From the NCBI RefSeq assembly GCF_001515305.1, contig NZ_LNQV01000014.1:35242-99241 (forward strand): 64,000 nucleotides of DNA. Direction: 5' to 3'. The stretch's first letter is position 1; each line of letters opens with the position of its first letter. Position numbers and translations under genes: made by a program. The notes beneath the pieces are model-generated. The model saw only the letters and a program-made list of their open reading frames with translations. It had not been told where the DNA came from and did not search any database. This DNA is from Aquitalea pelogenes (GTDB lineage: Bacteria; Pseudomonadota; Gammaproteobacteria; Burkholderiales; Chromobacteriaceae). Shown here piece after piece: positions 47,930 through 56,433 of this stretch.

Positions 47930-50776
47930 TCAGGCAGCACGGCGGAATTCCTGCACAAAGCGCGCCAGCCGTTCCCAGTCGATGGCTTCTGCCGGGCTGG
48001 GGGTGGCAAAGTAATAGCCCTGCAATTTGGCACAGCCCATTTCCTGCAGGCGGGCCAGCTGGGCGGCGGTTTCCACACCCTCGGCCACCACATCCAGCCC
48101 CAGCGCCTGGGCCAGCGCCAGAATGGCACGCACGATGGCGACGGATTCTTCCTTGCGGTCCAGATCAAACACAAAGCTCTGGTCGATCTTGAGGACATCA
48201 AAGCGGTAGCGATGCAGGTAGGACAGCGCAGAATAACCGGTGCCAAAGTCATCCAGTGCCAGCTTGACCCCCAGCTGATGCAGCGCGTGCATCACCGTGG
48301 CGGCAATTTCCGGCACGTCGATCAGCGCACTTTCGGTAATTTCCAGATGCAGGATGGCTGCGGGCAACTGATAGCCCTCGATGATGCTGCGCACCCAGCT
48401 CACCAGTTCCGGGTCGTGGAAATTGGCCGACGACAGATTGAGGTGCAGTGCAATGTCGCTACCCACCAGGCCGGCATCCAGCCATTGGCGCAACTGGCGG
48501 CAGGCGGCATTGATCATGTAGCGGTCCACCCGGGTGATCAGCCCGCTTTCTTCGGCAACCGGCAGGAACAATGCCGGTGAAATCAGGCCGCGTTGCGGGT
48601 GCCGCCAGCGGACCAGCGACTCAAACCCCACCAGCTCGCCACTGCGCGCGTCGATGAAAGGCTGGAAGAAGGGTTGCAACTGGTCTTCCGCATCCAGCGC
48701 GCGGCGCAGCTCGCTTTCCAGCGCCAGCTGGTCAGCCTGGTTGATGCGCAGCTGGTGATTGAACACGGTATATCCTTGCCGCCCCTGCTGCTTGGTGCAG
48801 TACATGGCATGGTCGGCATCGCGCAGCAGTTCTTCGGCCTTGTGGTAGTGGTCGCGGTCTGCCAGCACCACCCCGACGCTGGCGGTGGAGAACACTTCGC
48901 GGCCTGCCAGAATCACCGGCCGTTCGAACTCGCTGACGATGCGCCGCGCAATCATCTCGCAGCCATCCAGCGTTTCGGTGCCAAACAGCAGGATGGCAAA
49001 TTCGTCGCCACCCAGCCGGGCGAGGAAGTCATAGTGCCGCAGGCAGGAGCGGATACGGGCACCGGCTTCAAACAAGAGATGGTCGCCAGCCAGGTGGCCC
49101 AGGGTATCGTTCACCAGCTTGAAGCGGTCCAGGTCGATGAAAATGACGCTGAAGCGGGCACCGTTGCCGGACAGATAACTGTCCCACGCCCGGCGCAGCG
49201 TCTTGGCAAAGTAGTTGCGGTTGGGCAGCTTGGTCAGCGGGTCGTGCAGACTGTCGAACTCCAGCTGGGCGTTCACCGCATCCAGTTCGCTGGTGCGCTC
49301 GCGCACGCGCTCTTCCAGCTCGGCATAGGCATTTTGCAGATCGTGCATGGCGCGGACACGGGCCAGTGCGGTGCCGATATTGTTGGCAACGAACTCCAGC
49401 ACTTCCTGATCGCGATAGCTGTAAATCACGTCGTTCTGGTAGCTGTGTACCGACAACACCCCCAGCAGCTCGTGCCCGCAATACAGTGGTACGCCCAGCC
49501 AGCTGCACATGGGAGGGGCCGTGCTTTCTTCCGTCGGGTTCAGCTGTGCAGGGGTACGGTCCAGCAATAATGGCCGGCCACTATGCAATACCTGCTCTAC
49601 CAGTCCCCTGCCGGGACGGCGGGTCTGGCTGACCTGCTGGAAGTCATCGGCACAATAGGGAAAGCTCAGCATGTCGCTGTTCATGTCGTACAGGGCAACC
49701 TGGCAGTTTCGCCCGGCCACCAGTTCCATCAGCAAGCGATGCACGCCCGCCAGGAAGGCTTCCAGCGACAGGCTGGTATTGGACAGGTCGGCAATGCGGA
49801 ACAGCACGTCCTGAAAACGCTCGGCACGTTGCCGGTCGGAAATCTCCGAACGCAAACGCGCATTCACGCCTTCAAGTTCGCAAGTACGCAACCAGACCTG
49901 GCGCTCCAGCTGGCTGCGATACAGCATGCGGTCCAGCGCATAGGCAATATGCCGGGTGACAAACAGGAACAAGGCCTGTTCGGCCGAGGTGCAAGGCGCC
50001 TGGTTGGCATAGAACTGCAATACGGCCGCACCGATCACCGCATTGCTGACATTGGTCAGCGGCACCCCCATCCACAACTCGGGCAGCGGACCTTCCAGTA
50101 CCAGCTGTTCTTGCTGGCAGACTTCCAGCAGGCGTTGCCGGGTCAATACCAGCGGTTTGCCCATGCGCATCAGCCAGGCTGTCAGCGAACGGGTGGTCTG
50201 TTCCTTGCTGAAGACGGCTTCGGGTGAGGGCGGGGCCGGGTCTTGCTGATCGGCATAAAAGGGGTAGTACAGCTGGCCGCCTTGCTCGTCAAACAGCGCA
50301 ATGTAGAAATTGCTGGCGTCCATCAGCCGCATCAAGAGCCGGTGCAGCTTGGGCAGCATTTCATCCAGCGTATTGCACTCGCCCGGTAGCTGGCTGATTT
50401 CCAGCAGGGTTTCATTCATCACCCGGGACTGGGACTGGGCAGAATTCAGGCTGGCACTGTGCAAGTGCCCTACCAGCAAGGCAAGCACCGCATCGGCGTT
50501 ATCGGCAATCTTGCCGCGCCACACCAGCCAGCCCAGGGTAGTGCCATGCAGGTCCAGCGGCAGGGCAGCGCCGTCCGGTCCGGGCAAGCGCCCTGCCGAC
50601 AAGGCCTGGGCACTGGGCAGGCTGTCTGCCGCACCGAGTGTTGCCAGACATTGCCAACTGGAGCCCACCAGTGCCCATAGCGCAGCAGCCGTTGTTTCGC
50701 CCTGCCGCTGGATCAGTTCCAGCGCAGTGCGGGCAGCCTCTTGCTGCGTGGACAGGTAATCCGCCGTACTCTTCAT
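47930..50776 (-). CDS. GAF-GAF-GGDEF-EAL cyclic-di-GMP protein
   Basis: 948 residues, no membrane helix, so probably cytoplasmic. Two related GAF sensor modules (about 120-285 and 325-480) share the pattern HRLLMxLxxxxNxxxALxD...YPFYAD/FPYCAD; each is followed by a coiled coil. The cyclase domain has an intact GGDEF (589-593) with an RxxD inhibitory site (RHYD, 580-583). The phosphodiesterase domain has ESLVRW in place of EAL (719-721), with LHLNLSSANF, LEITES, DDFGTG, KIDQSFV, AEGVET and QGYYF all present, so both activities look possible. It stands between bioF and bioH on the same strand. Confidence 0.93.
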   Translation of the reverse strand: MKSTADYLSTQQEAARTALELIQRQGETTAAALWALVGSSWQCLATLGAADSLPSAQALSAGRLPGPDGAALPLDLHGTTLGWLVWRGKIADNADAVLALLVGHLHSASLNSAQSQSRVMNETLLEISQLPGECNTLDEMLPKLHRLLMRLMDASNFYIALFDEQGGQLYYPFYADQQDPAPPSPEAVFSKEQTTRSLTAWLMRMGKPLVLTRQRLLEVCQQEQLVLEGPLPELWMGVPLTNVSNAVIGAAVLQFYANQAPCTSAEQALFLFVTRHIAYALDRMLYRSQLERQVWLRTCELEGVNARLRSEISDRQRAERFQDVLFRIADLSNTSLSLEAFLAGVHRLLMELVAGRNCQVALYDMNSDMLSFPYCADDFQQVSQTRRPGRGLVEQVLHSGRPLLLDRTPAQLNPTEESTAPPMCSWLGVPLYCGHELLGVLSVHSYQNDVIYSYRDQEVLEFVANNIGTALARVRAMHDLQNAYAELEERVRERTSELDAVNAQLEFDSLHDPLTKLPNRNYFAKTLRRAWDSYLSGNGARFSVIFIDLDRFKLVNDTLGHLAGDHLLFEAGARIRSCLRHYDFLARLGGDEFAILLFGTETLDGCEMIARRIVSEFERPVILAGREVFSTASVGVVLADRDHYHKAEELLRDADHAMYCTKQQGRQGYTVFNHQLRINQADQLALESELRRALDAEDQLQPFFQPFIDARSGELVGFESLVRWRHPQRGLISPALFLPVAEESGLITRVDRYMINAACRQLRQWLDAGLVGSDIALHLNLSSANFHDPELVSWVRSIIEGYQLPAAILHLEITESALIDVPEIAATVMHALHQLGVKLALDDFGTGYSALSYLHRYRFDVLKIDQSFVFDLDRKEESVAIVRAILALAQALGLDVVAEGVETAAQLARLQEMGCAKLQGYYFATPSPAEAIDWERLARFVQEFRRAA

Positions 50777-50784
50777 GTCGTTAT

Positions 50785-50822
50785 CGTAGTATGAGTTAGC
50801 CGGGAAATCCGGTCATGCTACG
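50785..50822 (-). promoter_or_regulatory. Dyad upstream of the GGDEF-EAL gene
   Basis: CGTAGTATGA (50785-50794) and TCATGCTACG (50813-50822) pair over 10 bp with one wobble, enclosing a CCGG/CCGG mini-stem. It lies 9 bases before the ATG of the GGDEF-EAL gene and about 20 bases past the bioF stop. It could be an operator, a translational hairpin or part of bioF 3' processing; no T-run. Confidence 0.4.
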
Positions 50823-50840
50823 AACAGACACAGTCATCCC

Positions 50841-51995
50841 CTATGACTGTATTGCTGACACCACGCTGTCCAGCAAGCCCTCCAGCTGGTCCGGCGTATG
50901 GGCTGCGGACAAGGTCAGACGCAAACGGGCTGTTCCCTCGGGAACAGTGGGGGGGCGTATCGCCGGCACCCAGTACCCACGCTCTTTCAATTGTGCAGCC
51001 AGCAACATTGCCTGCTCGTTCCTGCCTATGATAATCGGCTGTATCGGCGTACGGGATGACATCAGCTGAAAATTTACATCAGCCAACCTTTCCCTCACCC
51101 TGCTGATGTGTTGCTGCAGGCGTTCCCTGCGCCAGGGTTCACTGGCAATCAGCTGCAAGCTGGCCAGTACGGCTGCTGCCAGTGCCGGTGGTTGCGCGGT
51201 GGTATAGATGTAGGTGCGGGCACTGTTCACCAGCCATTGCACCAGCTGGGCAGTACCGGCGACAAAGGCACCAGCCACACCGGCAGCCTTGCCCAGTGTC
51301 GCCATGTAAACCAGCCGCTCACCACTGATACCCTGTTCCACCGCCGAGCCATGTCCATTGCCAAGCACACCAAAACCGTGCGCATCGTCGATATAAAGCC
51401 AGGCATCGTATTTATCGGCCAGTTGCAGCAGTTTCTTTAACGGTGCTTCGTCACCATCCATGCTGTACACCGCATCCACTGCAATCAGCCGGGTCCGGGC
51501 CGGCGTGCTGGCCAGCAGTTCTTCCAGATGCTGCAAATCGTTATGGCGGAAACGGCGGAAGCTGGCGCGCGACAACAAGCAGGCATCGTTCAGGGAAGCA
51601 TGATTGAGCTTGTCGGCAAAAACGGCGTCTCCCCGGCTGACCAGACTGGTAATCACCGCCTGATTGGCCGCATAGCCCGAGCTGAACAACAGCGCGGCCT
51701 CGCTACCGCAAAACTCGGCCAGGGCCTGTTCGGCCTGTTCGTGAATGGCAAAATGTCCGGCCACCAGATGCGAAGCACCACCCCCGACTCCCCATTGCTG
51801 CAATGCCGCCCGCGTAGCTTCGATCAAGGCCGGGTGATTGGCCAGGCCCAGATAGTCGTTGCTGGCAAATGCGATGTAGTTTTTACCATCGATCACCACC
51901 TGGCTGGACTGCGGTGTTTCCAGCAAATGACGCTGTCGCAAACGGTGCTGTTGCTGCAATTGCAGCAAGGCAGTGGAGAGGTCTTGGGCGCGCAT
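50841..51995 (-). CDS. bioF: 8-amino-7-oxononanoate synthase BioF
   Basis: PLP-dependent condensation of pimeloyl-ACP (or CoA) with L-alanine, first step of the biotin ring pathway. 384 residues with FASNDYLGLANHP, the glycine-rich GVGGGASHLVAGHFAIHEQAE region, the PLP-contacting DDAHGFGVLG and the PLP lysine in MATLGKAAGVAGAFV. Downstream of bioB behind a terminator-like hairpin. bioA and bioD are not in the window. Confidence 0.96.
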   Translation of the reverse strand: MRAQDLSTALLQLQQQHRLRQRHLLETPQSSQVVIDGKNYIAFASNDYLGLANHPALIEATRAALQQWGVGGGASHLVAGHFAIHEQAEQALAEFCGSEAALLFSSGYAANQAVITSLVSRGDAVFADKLNHASLNDACLLSRASFRRFRHNDLQHLEELLASTPARTRLIAVDAVYSMDGDEAPLKKLLQLADKYDAWLYIDDAHGFGVLGNGHGSAVEQGISGERLVYMATLGKAAGVAGAFVAGTAQLVQWLVNSARTYIYTTAQPPALAAAVLASLQLIASEPWRRERLQQHISRVRERLADVNFQLMSSRTPIQPIIIGRNEQAMLLAAQLKERGYWVPAIRPPTVPEGTARLRLTLSAAHTPDQLEGLLDSVVSAIQS

Positions 51996-52006
51996 GGCTC
52001 TTTCAG

Positions 52007-52079
52007 AAAAAAAACGTCAAAATCGGCCGGATTTTCACAAAAGTATGCCTTATATATACATTGCAAAAATCCGACCGAT
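52007..52079 (-). promoter_or_regulatory. Terminator-like hairpin between bioB and bioF
   Basis: A 14-bp stem (52022-52035 with 52066-52079), fully paired only on the minus-strand RNA, where the single plus-strand C-A mismatch becomes G-U. The loop is 30 nt and contains TATATATA. On the transcript the stem is followed by UUU and then a run of eight U, giving terminator or attenuator geometry that would lower bioF relative to bioB. Confidence 0.55.
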
Positions 52080-52103
52080 CCGGGCAGTCAAAATCAGGCT
52101 GAT

Positions 52104-53087
52104 TTACAGCGGCGACAGGTCCAGTTTTTCCATCAGTACCCGATCGGCATCCACCTCCGGATTCCCGGTGGTCAACAGCTTGTCACCATAGAAAATCGAG
52201 TTGGCACCCGCCAGGAAGCACAGGGCTTGCATGGCCTCCGGCATCTCGCGCCGACCGGCAGAAAGACGCACATAACTTCTGGGCATGGTGATGCGGGTAA
52301 CCGCAATGGTACGCACGAATTCGGTCCAGTCCAGCGGGTCTGCTCCTTCCAGCGGCGTGCCACCCACTTTCACCAGATTATTGATCGGCACCGACTCCGG
52401 CTGCGGCTCCAGATTGGCCAGTTGGGCAATCAGCCCGGCACGGTCCGCTCGGGTTTCATTCATGCCGACAATACCGCCACAGCACACCGACAGACCGGCA
52501 CCGCGCACCTTGCCCAGGGTGTCCAGCCGGTCTTCATACTCACGGGTATGGATGATGTCACCATACTTTTCCGGTGCGGTATCCAGATTATGGTTGTAGT
52601 AATCCAGACCGGCCTGTTTCAGCTTTTCTGCCTGGCCATCCTTCAGCAAGCCAAAGGTGGCACAGGTCTCCAGTCCCAGCGACTTCACTTCGCTGACCAT
52701 GCGCAGGGTCTGTTCCAGATCGGCATCCTTCGGGCCACGCCAGGCGGCCCCCATGCAGAAGCGACCGGCACCGTTGGCCTTGGCGGTACGCGCAGCCTCA
52801 ATCACCTCGTCCACCGTCATCATCGGCTGGTTTTCCACCGGCGTATCGTGATGTACCGATTGCGGGCAATAGCCGCAATCTTCCGGACAGCCGCCGGTCT
52901 TGATGGAAATCAGCGTCGACAGCTGCACCTTGGTCGGGTCAAAAAACTGGCGATGAATCTCCGCCGCACGGAAAACCAGCTCCATGAAGGGCAGTGCCAG
53001 CAGTGCTTCGATTTCTGCCACCGACCAGACATTGCTTTCTGGATGCGGTGTTGCCGGACGGGAAAACTGAATGGTTTGCGTGGTCAT
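52104..53087 (-). CDS. bioB: Biotin synthase BioB
   Basis: Radical-SAM enzyme inserting sulfur into dethiobiotin. 327 residues with the radical-SAM CxxxCxxC in [13 protein letters not shown] and family features [38 protein letters not shown] and [12 protein letters not shown], with conserved cysteines for the auxiliary cluster (MGAAWRGP region, ETCATFG, SVCCGG). Divergent from comF across about 128 bases. Confidence 0.97.
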   Translation of the reverse strand: MTTQTIQFSRPATPHPESNVWSVAEIEALLALPFMELVFRAAEIHRQFFDPTKVQLSTLISIKTGGCPEDCGYCPQSVHHDTPVENQPMMTVDEVIEAARTAKANGAGRFCMGAAWRGPKDADLEQTLRMVSEVKSLGLETCATFGLLKDGQAEKLKQAGLDYYNHNLDTAPEKYGDIIHTREYEDRLDTLGKVRGAGLSVCCGGIVGMNETRADRAGLIAQLANLEPQPESVPINNLVKVGGTPLEGADPLDWTEFVRTIAVTRITMPRSYVRLSAGRREMPEAMQALCFLAGANSIFYGDKLLTTGNPEVDADRVLMEKLDLSPL

Positions 53088-53111
53088 GATGCGCTTTCAT
53101 TGCAACAAAAA

Positions 53112-53140
53112 TGCCAATTGTATTTATTGCCAAATTACAA
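53112..53140. promoter_or_regulatory. Candidate operator in the bioB-comF divergent spacer
   Basis: An imperfect dyad TTGTATTTA (53118) to AAATTACAA (ending 53140), plus a direct repeat TGCCAATT (53112-53119) and TGCCAAAT (53128-53135) 16 bp apart. The spacer is A+T-rich and must hold the bioB promoter. It does not match the BirA operator TTGTAAACC or the BioR site TTATCTATAA that I know of, so the regulator is unknown. Confidence 0.3.
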
Positions 53141-53215
53141 CTGAACAAATGGATAATTTAAGAAAAAAACGGCATGGCTGAGAGTGTCTGGCCGCAGTCT
53201 TGCAGAGGGCTTCCC

Positions 53216-53926
53216 ATGCTGTCAAATATCAAAAGAAAATTTATTGACAATTGCTCAATATTTAATCAGCACTGTCTGTTGTGTAATCGTCGAAACTGCC
53301 CGGACGGGCTGTGTAACGGCTGCAAAGCCAGCTTGCCGGCCCTGCCATCCATGCACTGCCCCATTTGCGCAGAACCAGCATTGACGGGGGATATTTGCGG
53401 CTTTTGCCTGCGACGGCCACCTGCATTCGACGCCATACACACTCCATACCTGTTTGGCTACCCCCTGAATGCAATTATTTATGCAGTGAAGTATGGAAAA
53501 CGGCTGGAAATGACCGGTGCACTGGCCGCGCTGATGGCCGAATTTGCCCGAAAACAGGCTGTTTCAAGCGACCTGGTCATTCCTGTTCCCTTGTCAAAAG
53601 AACGACTTGCAGAGCGCGGCTTCAACCAGAGCATTCCACTGGCCCAGGCAATCGCTGCTACAATGCAAAGCCGTTTTTCCACCACACTGTGTTGGCGAAA
53701 ACGCAACACTGTGCCGCAAGCCTCTCTTGGCCGTGCCGAAAGAAGCCGAAATGTCCGTCATGCATTTGGCGTAAAACAACGCATTGACGGGCTTTCCGTC
53801 GCCATTGTCGACGATGTGGCCACTAGTGGAGCGACCCTGTCTGCCCTGGCTGAAATACTCAAAAAACAGGGGGCAAAACGGGTCGATGCGTGGGTGCTCT
53901 GCAGGGCATCTTTCCCAAAAACTTGA
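53216..53926 (+). CDS. ComF/GntX-family phosphoribosyltransferase-like protein
   Basis: Related to competence protein ComF and E. coli GntX; role in DNA uptake proposed, not proven here. 236 residues from ATG 53216, which has AGAGGG 6 bases upstream; an ATG at 53174 adds 14 residues and is an alternative. N-terminal zinc-finger cysteines (CLLCNRRNCPDGLCNGC, HCPICAEPA, ICGFC) and the PRT domain with PRPP motif VAIVDDVATSGATL and VPLSKERLAERGFNQS. Followed 40 bases later by trmL. Confidence 0.87.
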   Translation: MLSNIKRKFIDNCSIFNQHCLLCNRRNCPDGLCNGCKASLPALPSMHCPICAEPALTGDICGFCLRRPPAFDAIHTPYLFGYPLNAIIYAVKYGKRLEMTGALAALMAEFARKQAVSSDLVIPVPLSKERLAERGFNQSIPLAQAIAATMQSRFSTTLCWRKRNTVPQASLGRAERSRNVRHAFGVKQRIDGLSVAIVDDVATSGATLSALAEILKKQGAKRVDAWVLCRASFPKT

Positions 53927-53966
53927 CCAAGATTTTGATTCTTTGGAACAATCCAGCCAGCCAACG

Positions 53967-54431
53967 ATGTTCACCGTTGTTCTTTTTCAGCCGGAAATCC
54001 CGCCCAATACGGGCAATGTGATTCGTTTATGTGCCAACACCGGCTGTGAACTGCATCTGGTCAAACCCATGGGTTTTCCCATGGAGGATGCCAAGTTGCG
54101 ACGAGCGGGCCTCGACTACCACGAATACGCCCGTGTCGTTGTCCATGAAAACTGGGCTGCCTGCCAGCAGGCCCTGCAAGGACGGCGGATTTTCGCTGCA
54201 ACAACCAAGGGCGCTACGCGCCACGACCAGATTTCTTTCCAACCTGGGGACGTTTTGCTGTTCGGTCCCGAATCCCGCGGCTTGCCGCCAGAAGTGCTGG
54301 AGGAATTTCCCTCCACACAGAGGATTCGTTTGCCCATGCGTCCCGAATCGAGAAGCCTGAACCTTTCCAACGCCGTTGCAATCACGGTGTTTGAAGCGTG
54401 GCGGCAGCTGGATTTCGCAGGAGGAAGCTGA
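53967..54431 (+). CDS. trmL: tRNA (cytidine/uridine-2'-O-)-methyltransferase TrmL
   Basis: SPOUT methyltransferase for the wobble nucleotide 34 of certain leucine tRNAs. 154 residues with FQPEIPPNTGNVIRLCANTG, KLRRAGLDYHEYA, the knot motifs LLFGPESRGLPPEVL and IRLPMRPESRSLNLSNAVAITVFEAWRQ. Typical length and ATG start. Confidence 0.96.
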   Translation: MFTVVLFQPEIPPNTGNVIRLCANTGCELHLVKPMGFPMEDAKLRRAGLDYHEYARVVVHENWAACQQALQGRRIFAATTKGATRHDQISFQPGDVLLFGPESRGLPPEVLEEFPSTQRIRLPMRPESRSLNLSNAVAITVFEAWRQLDFAGGS

Positions 54432-54629
54432 CAGTTCACAGGCCGGCCAACACTAACGGGCCAGCAAGAAATGTTGATGCCTGAAGTGAAACGGATGGCA
54501 TGCCGGACCTGAGCCAGTCATGGCACAGGACACAGGCAGCCGTCCACTGTCGCGAAGGCAGGGGAGAACACCCGCAAGGGCAGTATCCGCCGACGTTTTT
54601 TGATGTGCCCAACAGCATAAGGGAGGTCT

Positions 54630-55493
54630 ATGCAATCAGTACTCCGATGGCTGTGGCTTGTTTTTGTCAGTCTCGTACTTGTGGCTTGCTCCACCGTGAA
54701 GACGGCCAGCGCCACCAACCAGTCGGCAAAGCCGACCAATAAGCCCACCGTAGCCAACAACAAGGGCGGCGCCTATTTTCAGAAAGACGGCCCCGCCGAC
54801 CATATCCCGGTCAACCTGAATCTGGTACCGGATGCAGTACCCCAGACGGAACCGCTGATCAAGTCAGCCAACCAGCCTTACACCGCGATGGGCATGAGCT
54901 TCCGTCCGGACACCAGTGAAAAACCGTTCAAGGCCACCGGCGTGGCCTCCTGGTACGGCAAGCAGTTTCAAGGCAGAAAAACCACCTCGGGTGAGCGCTA
55001 CGACATGTTTGCCATGACTGCAGCGCACCCGACCCTGCCGATTCCCAGCTACGTGCGGGTAACCAATGCGGCCAACGGCAAGTCGGTAATTGTCCGCATC
55101 AACGATCGCGGCCCTTTCCACCGCAACCGTGCGATGGATCTGTCCTATGCGGCGGCCTACAAGCTGGGCTTCGTCAAGCAAGGCAGTGCCAAGGTCAGCA
55201 TCGAGCGGGTATGGCCCGTAGCCGGTGGCGAGGCTGTGGCCAGCAATGGCCCGGATATCCGCAGCGAGGACAACCCGAAGTATTTGCAGCTCGGTTCTTT
55301 CAACAAGCTGGCCAATGCCGAAGCACTGTTGAAGAAAATGCTGGATGAAGTGGACGACCGCTACGACGGCAAGCTCGGCATCATCAACCAGCAGGGCAAC
55401 TACAAGGTACGCCTTGGACCCTTCACTTCCGATGCGGCAGTACGCAGTGCTGCTGAAAGCCTGAAGGTGACCAATGTGGTGATGAACAACTGA
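54630..55493 (+). CDS. rlpA: RlpA-family septal ring lipoprotein with SPOR domain
   Basis: Outer-membrane lipoprotein; RlpA proteins are lytic transglycosylases or glycan-binding proteins at the septum. 287 residues with lipobox LVLVAC, a low-complexity linker, the double-psi barrel (ASWYGKQFQGRKTTSGERYDM, RVTNAANGKSVIVRINDRGPF with the catalytic Asp, RAMDLSYAAA) and a C-terminal SPOR domain (YLQLGSFNKLANAEALLKKM, YKVRLGPF) that binds denuded glycan. GGGAGG precedes the ATG by about 4 bases. Ends at a bidirectional terminator. Confidence 0.93.
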   Translation: MQSVLRWLWLVFVSLVLVACSTVKTASATNQSAKPTNKPTVANNKGGAYFQKDGPADHIPVNLNLVPDAVPQTEPLIKSANQPYTAMGMSFRPDTSEKPFKATGVASWYGKQFQGRKTTSGERYDMFAMTAAHPTLPIPSYVRVTNAANGKSVIVRINDRGPFHRNRAMDLSYAAAYKLGFVKQGSAKVSIERVWPVAGGEAVASNGPDIRSEDNPKYLQLGSFNKLANAEALLKKMLDEVDDRYDGKLGIINQQGNYKVRLGPFTSDAAVRSAAESLKVTNVVMNN

Positions 55494-55530
55494 CAAGGCA
55501 AACCATCCGGATGCCATGGCAGTGGACACA

Positions 55531-55560
55531 AAAAAGCGAGAGCAAATGCTCTCGCTTTTT
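55531..55560. terminator. Bidirectional terminator after rlpA
   Basis: A 14-bp perfect stem: five A then GCGAGAGCA (55531-55544) with its complement ending in five T (55547-55560), 2-nt apparent loop (shorter stem and larger loop in practice). U-tails form in both directions, serving rlpA on the plus strand and transcripts arriving from engB on the minus strand. Confidence 0.9.
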
Positions 55561-55590
55561 TCATGTCTGTTGCATCAGACGGCAGGCAAT

Positions 55591-55712
55591 AAAAAACCCG
55601 GCGCACATTGCGCCGGGGTAAAGGCCTTAATTGTCAGCGTAAGGCTCCCGCTCAGGGAGGCAAGCGGGAGGTGCCGGAGCACCTGCACGGTTAGTAGCTC
55701 TCCCGCCGACAA
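55591..55712 (-). ncRNA. Candidate small RNA or structured 3' UTR downstream of engB
   Basis: Minus-strand RNA starting 8 bases after the engB stop. A 9-bp outer helix (55704-55712 with 55631-55639) pairs completely only on this strand, where a plus-strand A-C mismatch becomes G-U. Inside are CTCCCGCT/AGCGGGAG (55645-55652 with 55663-55670) and GGTGC/GCACC with loop CGGA (55670-55683). It ends with a 9-bp terminator (55597-55605 with 55609-55617) and six U. In E. coli the sRNA genes spf and csrC also lie beside the engB orthologue, but no homology is claimed. Confidence 0.45.
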
Positions 55713-55719
55713 AGTTCCG

Positions 55720-56343
55720 TCATTCGCTATCTGGCAGCGAATCCTGTTCTTTCAGTACAGCATCAAACCAGGCTTCCACCACTTCTTCCACCTGCTCCAC
55801 GCCGGTTTTCTTCAGACTGGAAAACAACTGGATTGACACCGCGGGGTAATCTGCCAGCTCGCGCCTGACCATGGTCAAGGTCTTTTGCTGGTCGCTGCGC
55901 GATAATTTGTCGGATTTGGACAGCAGGATATGCACCGGACGACCGGTATCGCGGAAGAAAGCCAGCATCTTGCGGTCCAGTTCCAGCAGCGGACGGCGCG
56001 AATCCATGATCAGGATCAGCCCGACCAGGCTGTCACGGGTTTGCAGGTAACGGCCCAGCAGCTGTACCCAGTGGGCACGCACCGCCTCTGGCACTTCGGC
56101 ATAACCGTAACCGGGCAAGTCCACCATGAAGCGTTCCTGGCCCAGGTCAAAGAAGTTGATATGCTGGGTACGGCCGGGTGTCTTGGAGACATACGCCAGC
56201 CGGGTCCGGTTGGCCAGCGTATTGATGGCGCTGGACTTGCCGGCATTGGACCGACCCACGAAGGCGACCTCGGCCCGGGTGGGCGGCAGGTCCTTCAAAT
56301 GGTTGACGGTGGTATAAAAAGTGGCGCTTTTAAAAATCGACAT
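55720..56343 (-). CDS. engB: Ribosome biogenesis GTPase EngB (YihA/YsxC)
   Basis: Essential GTPase of the TRAFAC class needed for large-subunit assembly and division. 207 residues with G1 [10 protein letters not shown]2 region [13 protein letters not shown]3 [10 protein letters not shown] and G4 [14 protein letters not shown] at 56343, divergent from cytochrome c4. A structured region and a terminator follow. Confidence 0.96.
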   Translation of the reverse strand: MSIFKSATFYTTVNHLKDLPPTRAEVAFVGRSNAGKSSAINTLANRTRLAYVSKTPGRTQHINFFDLGQERFMVDLPGYGYAEVPEAVRAHWVQLLGRYLQTRDSLVGLILIMDSRRPLLELDRKMLAFFRDTGRPVHILLSKSDKLSRSDQQKTLTMVRRELADYPAVSIQLFSSLKKTGVEQVEEVVEAWFDAVLKEQDSLPDSE

Positions 56344-56433
56344 AGTAGTAAGGTTGATTTCAGTTGGTATAGAATAACAGGTTTGAAATTGCCACTTTTA
56401 CAGATATTTAAGAATTCCTCACAAGGAGCGATC

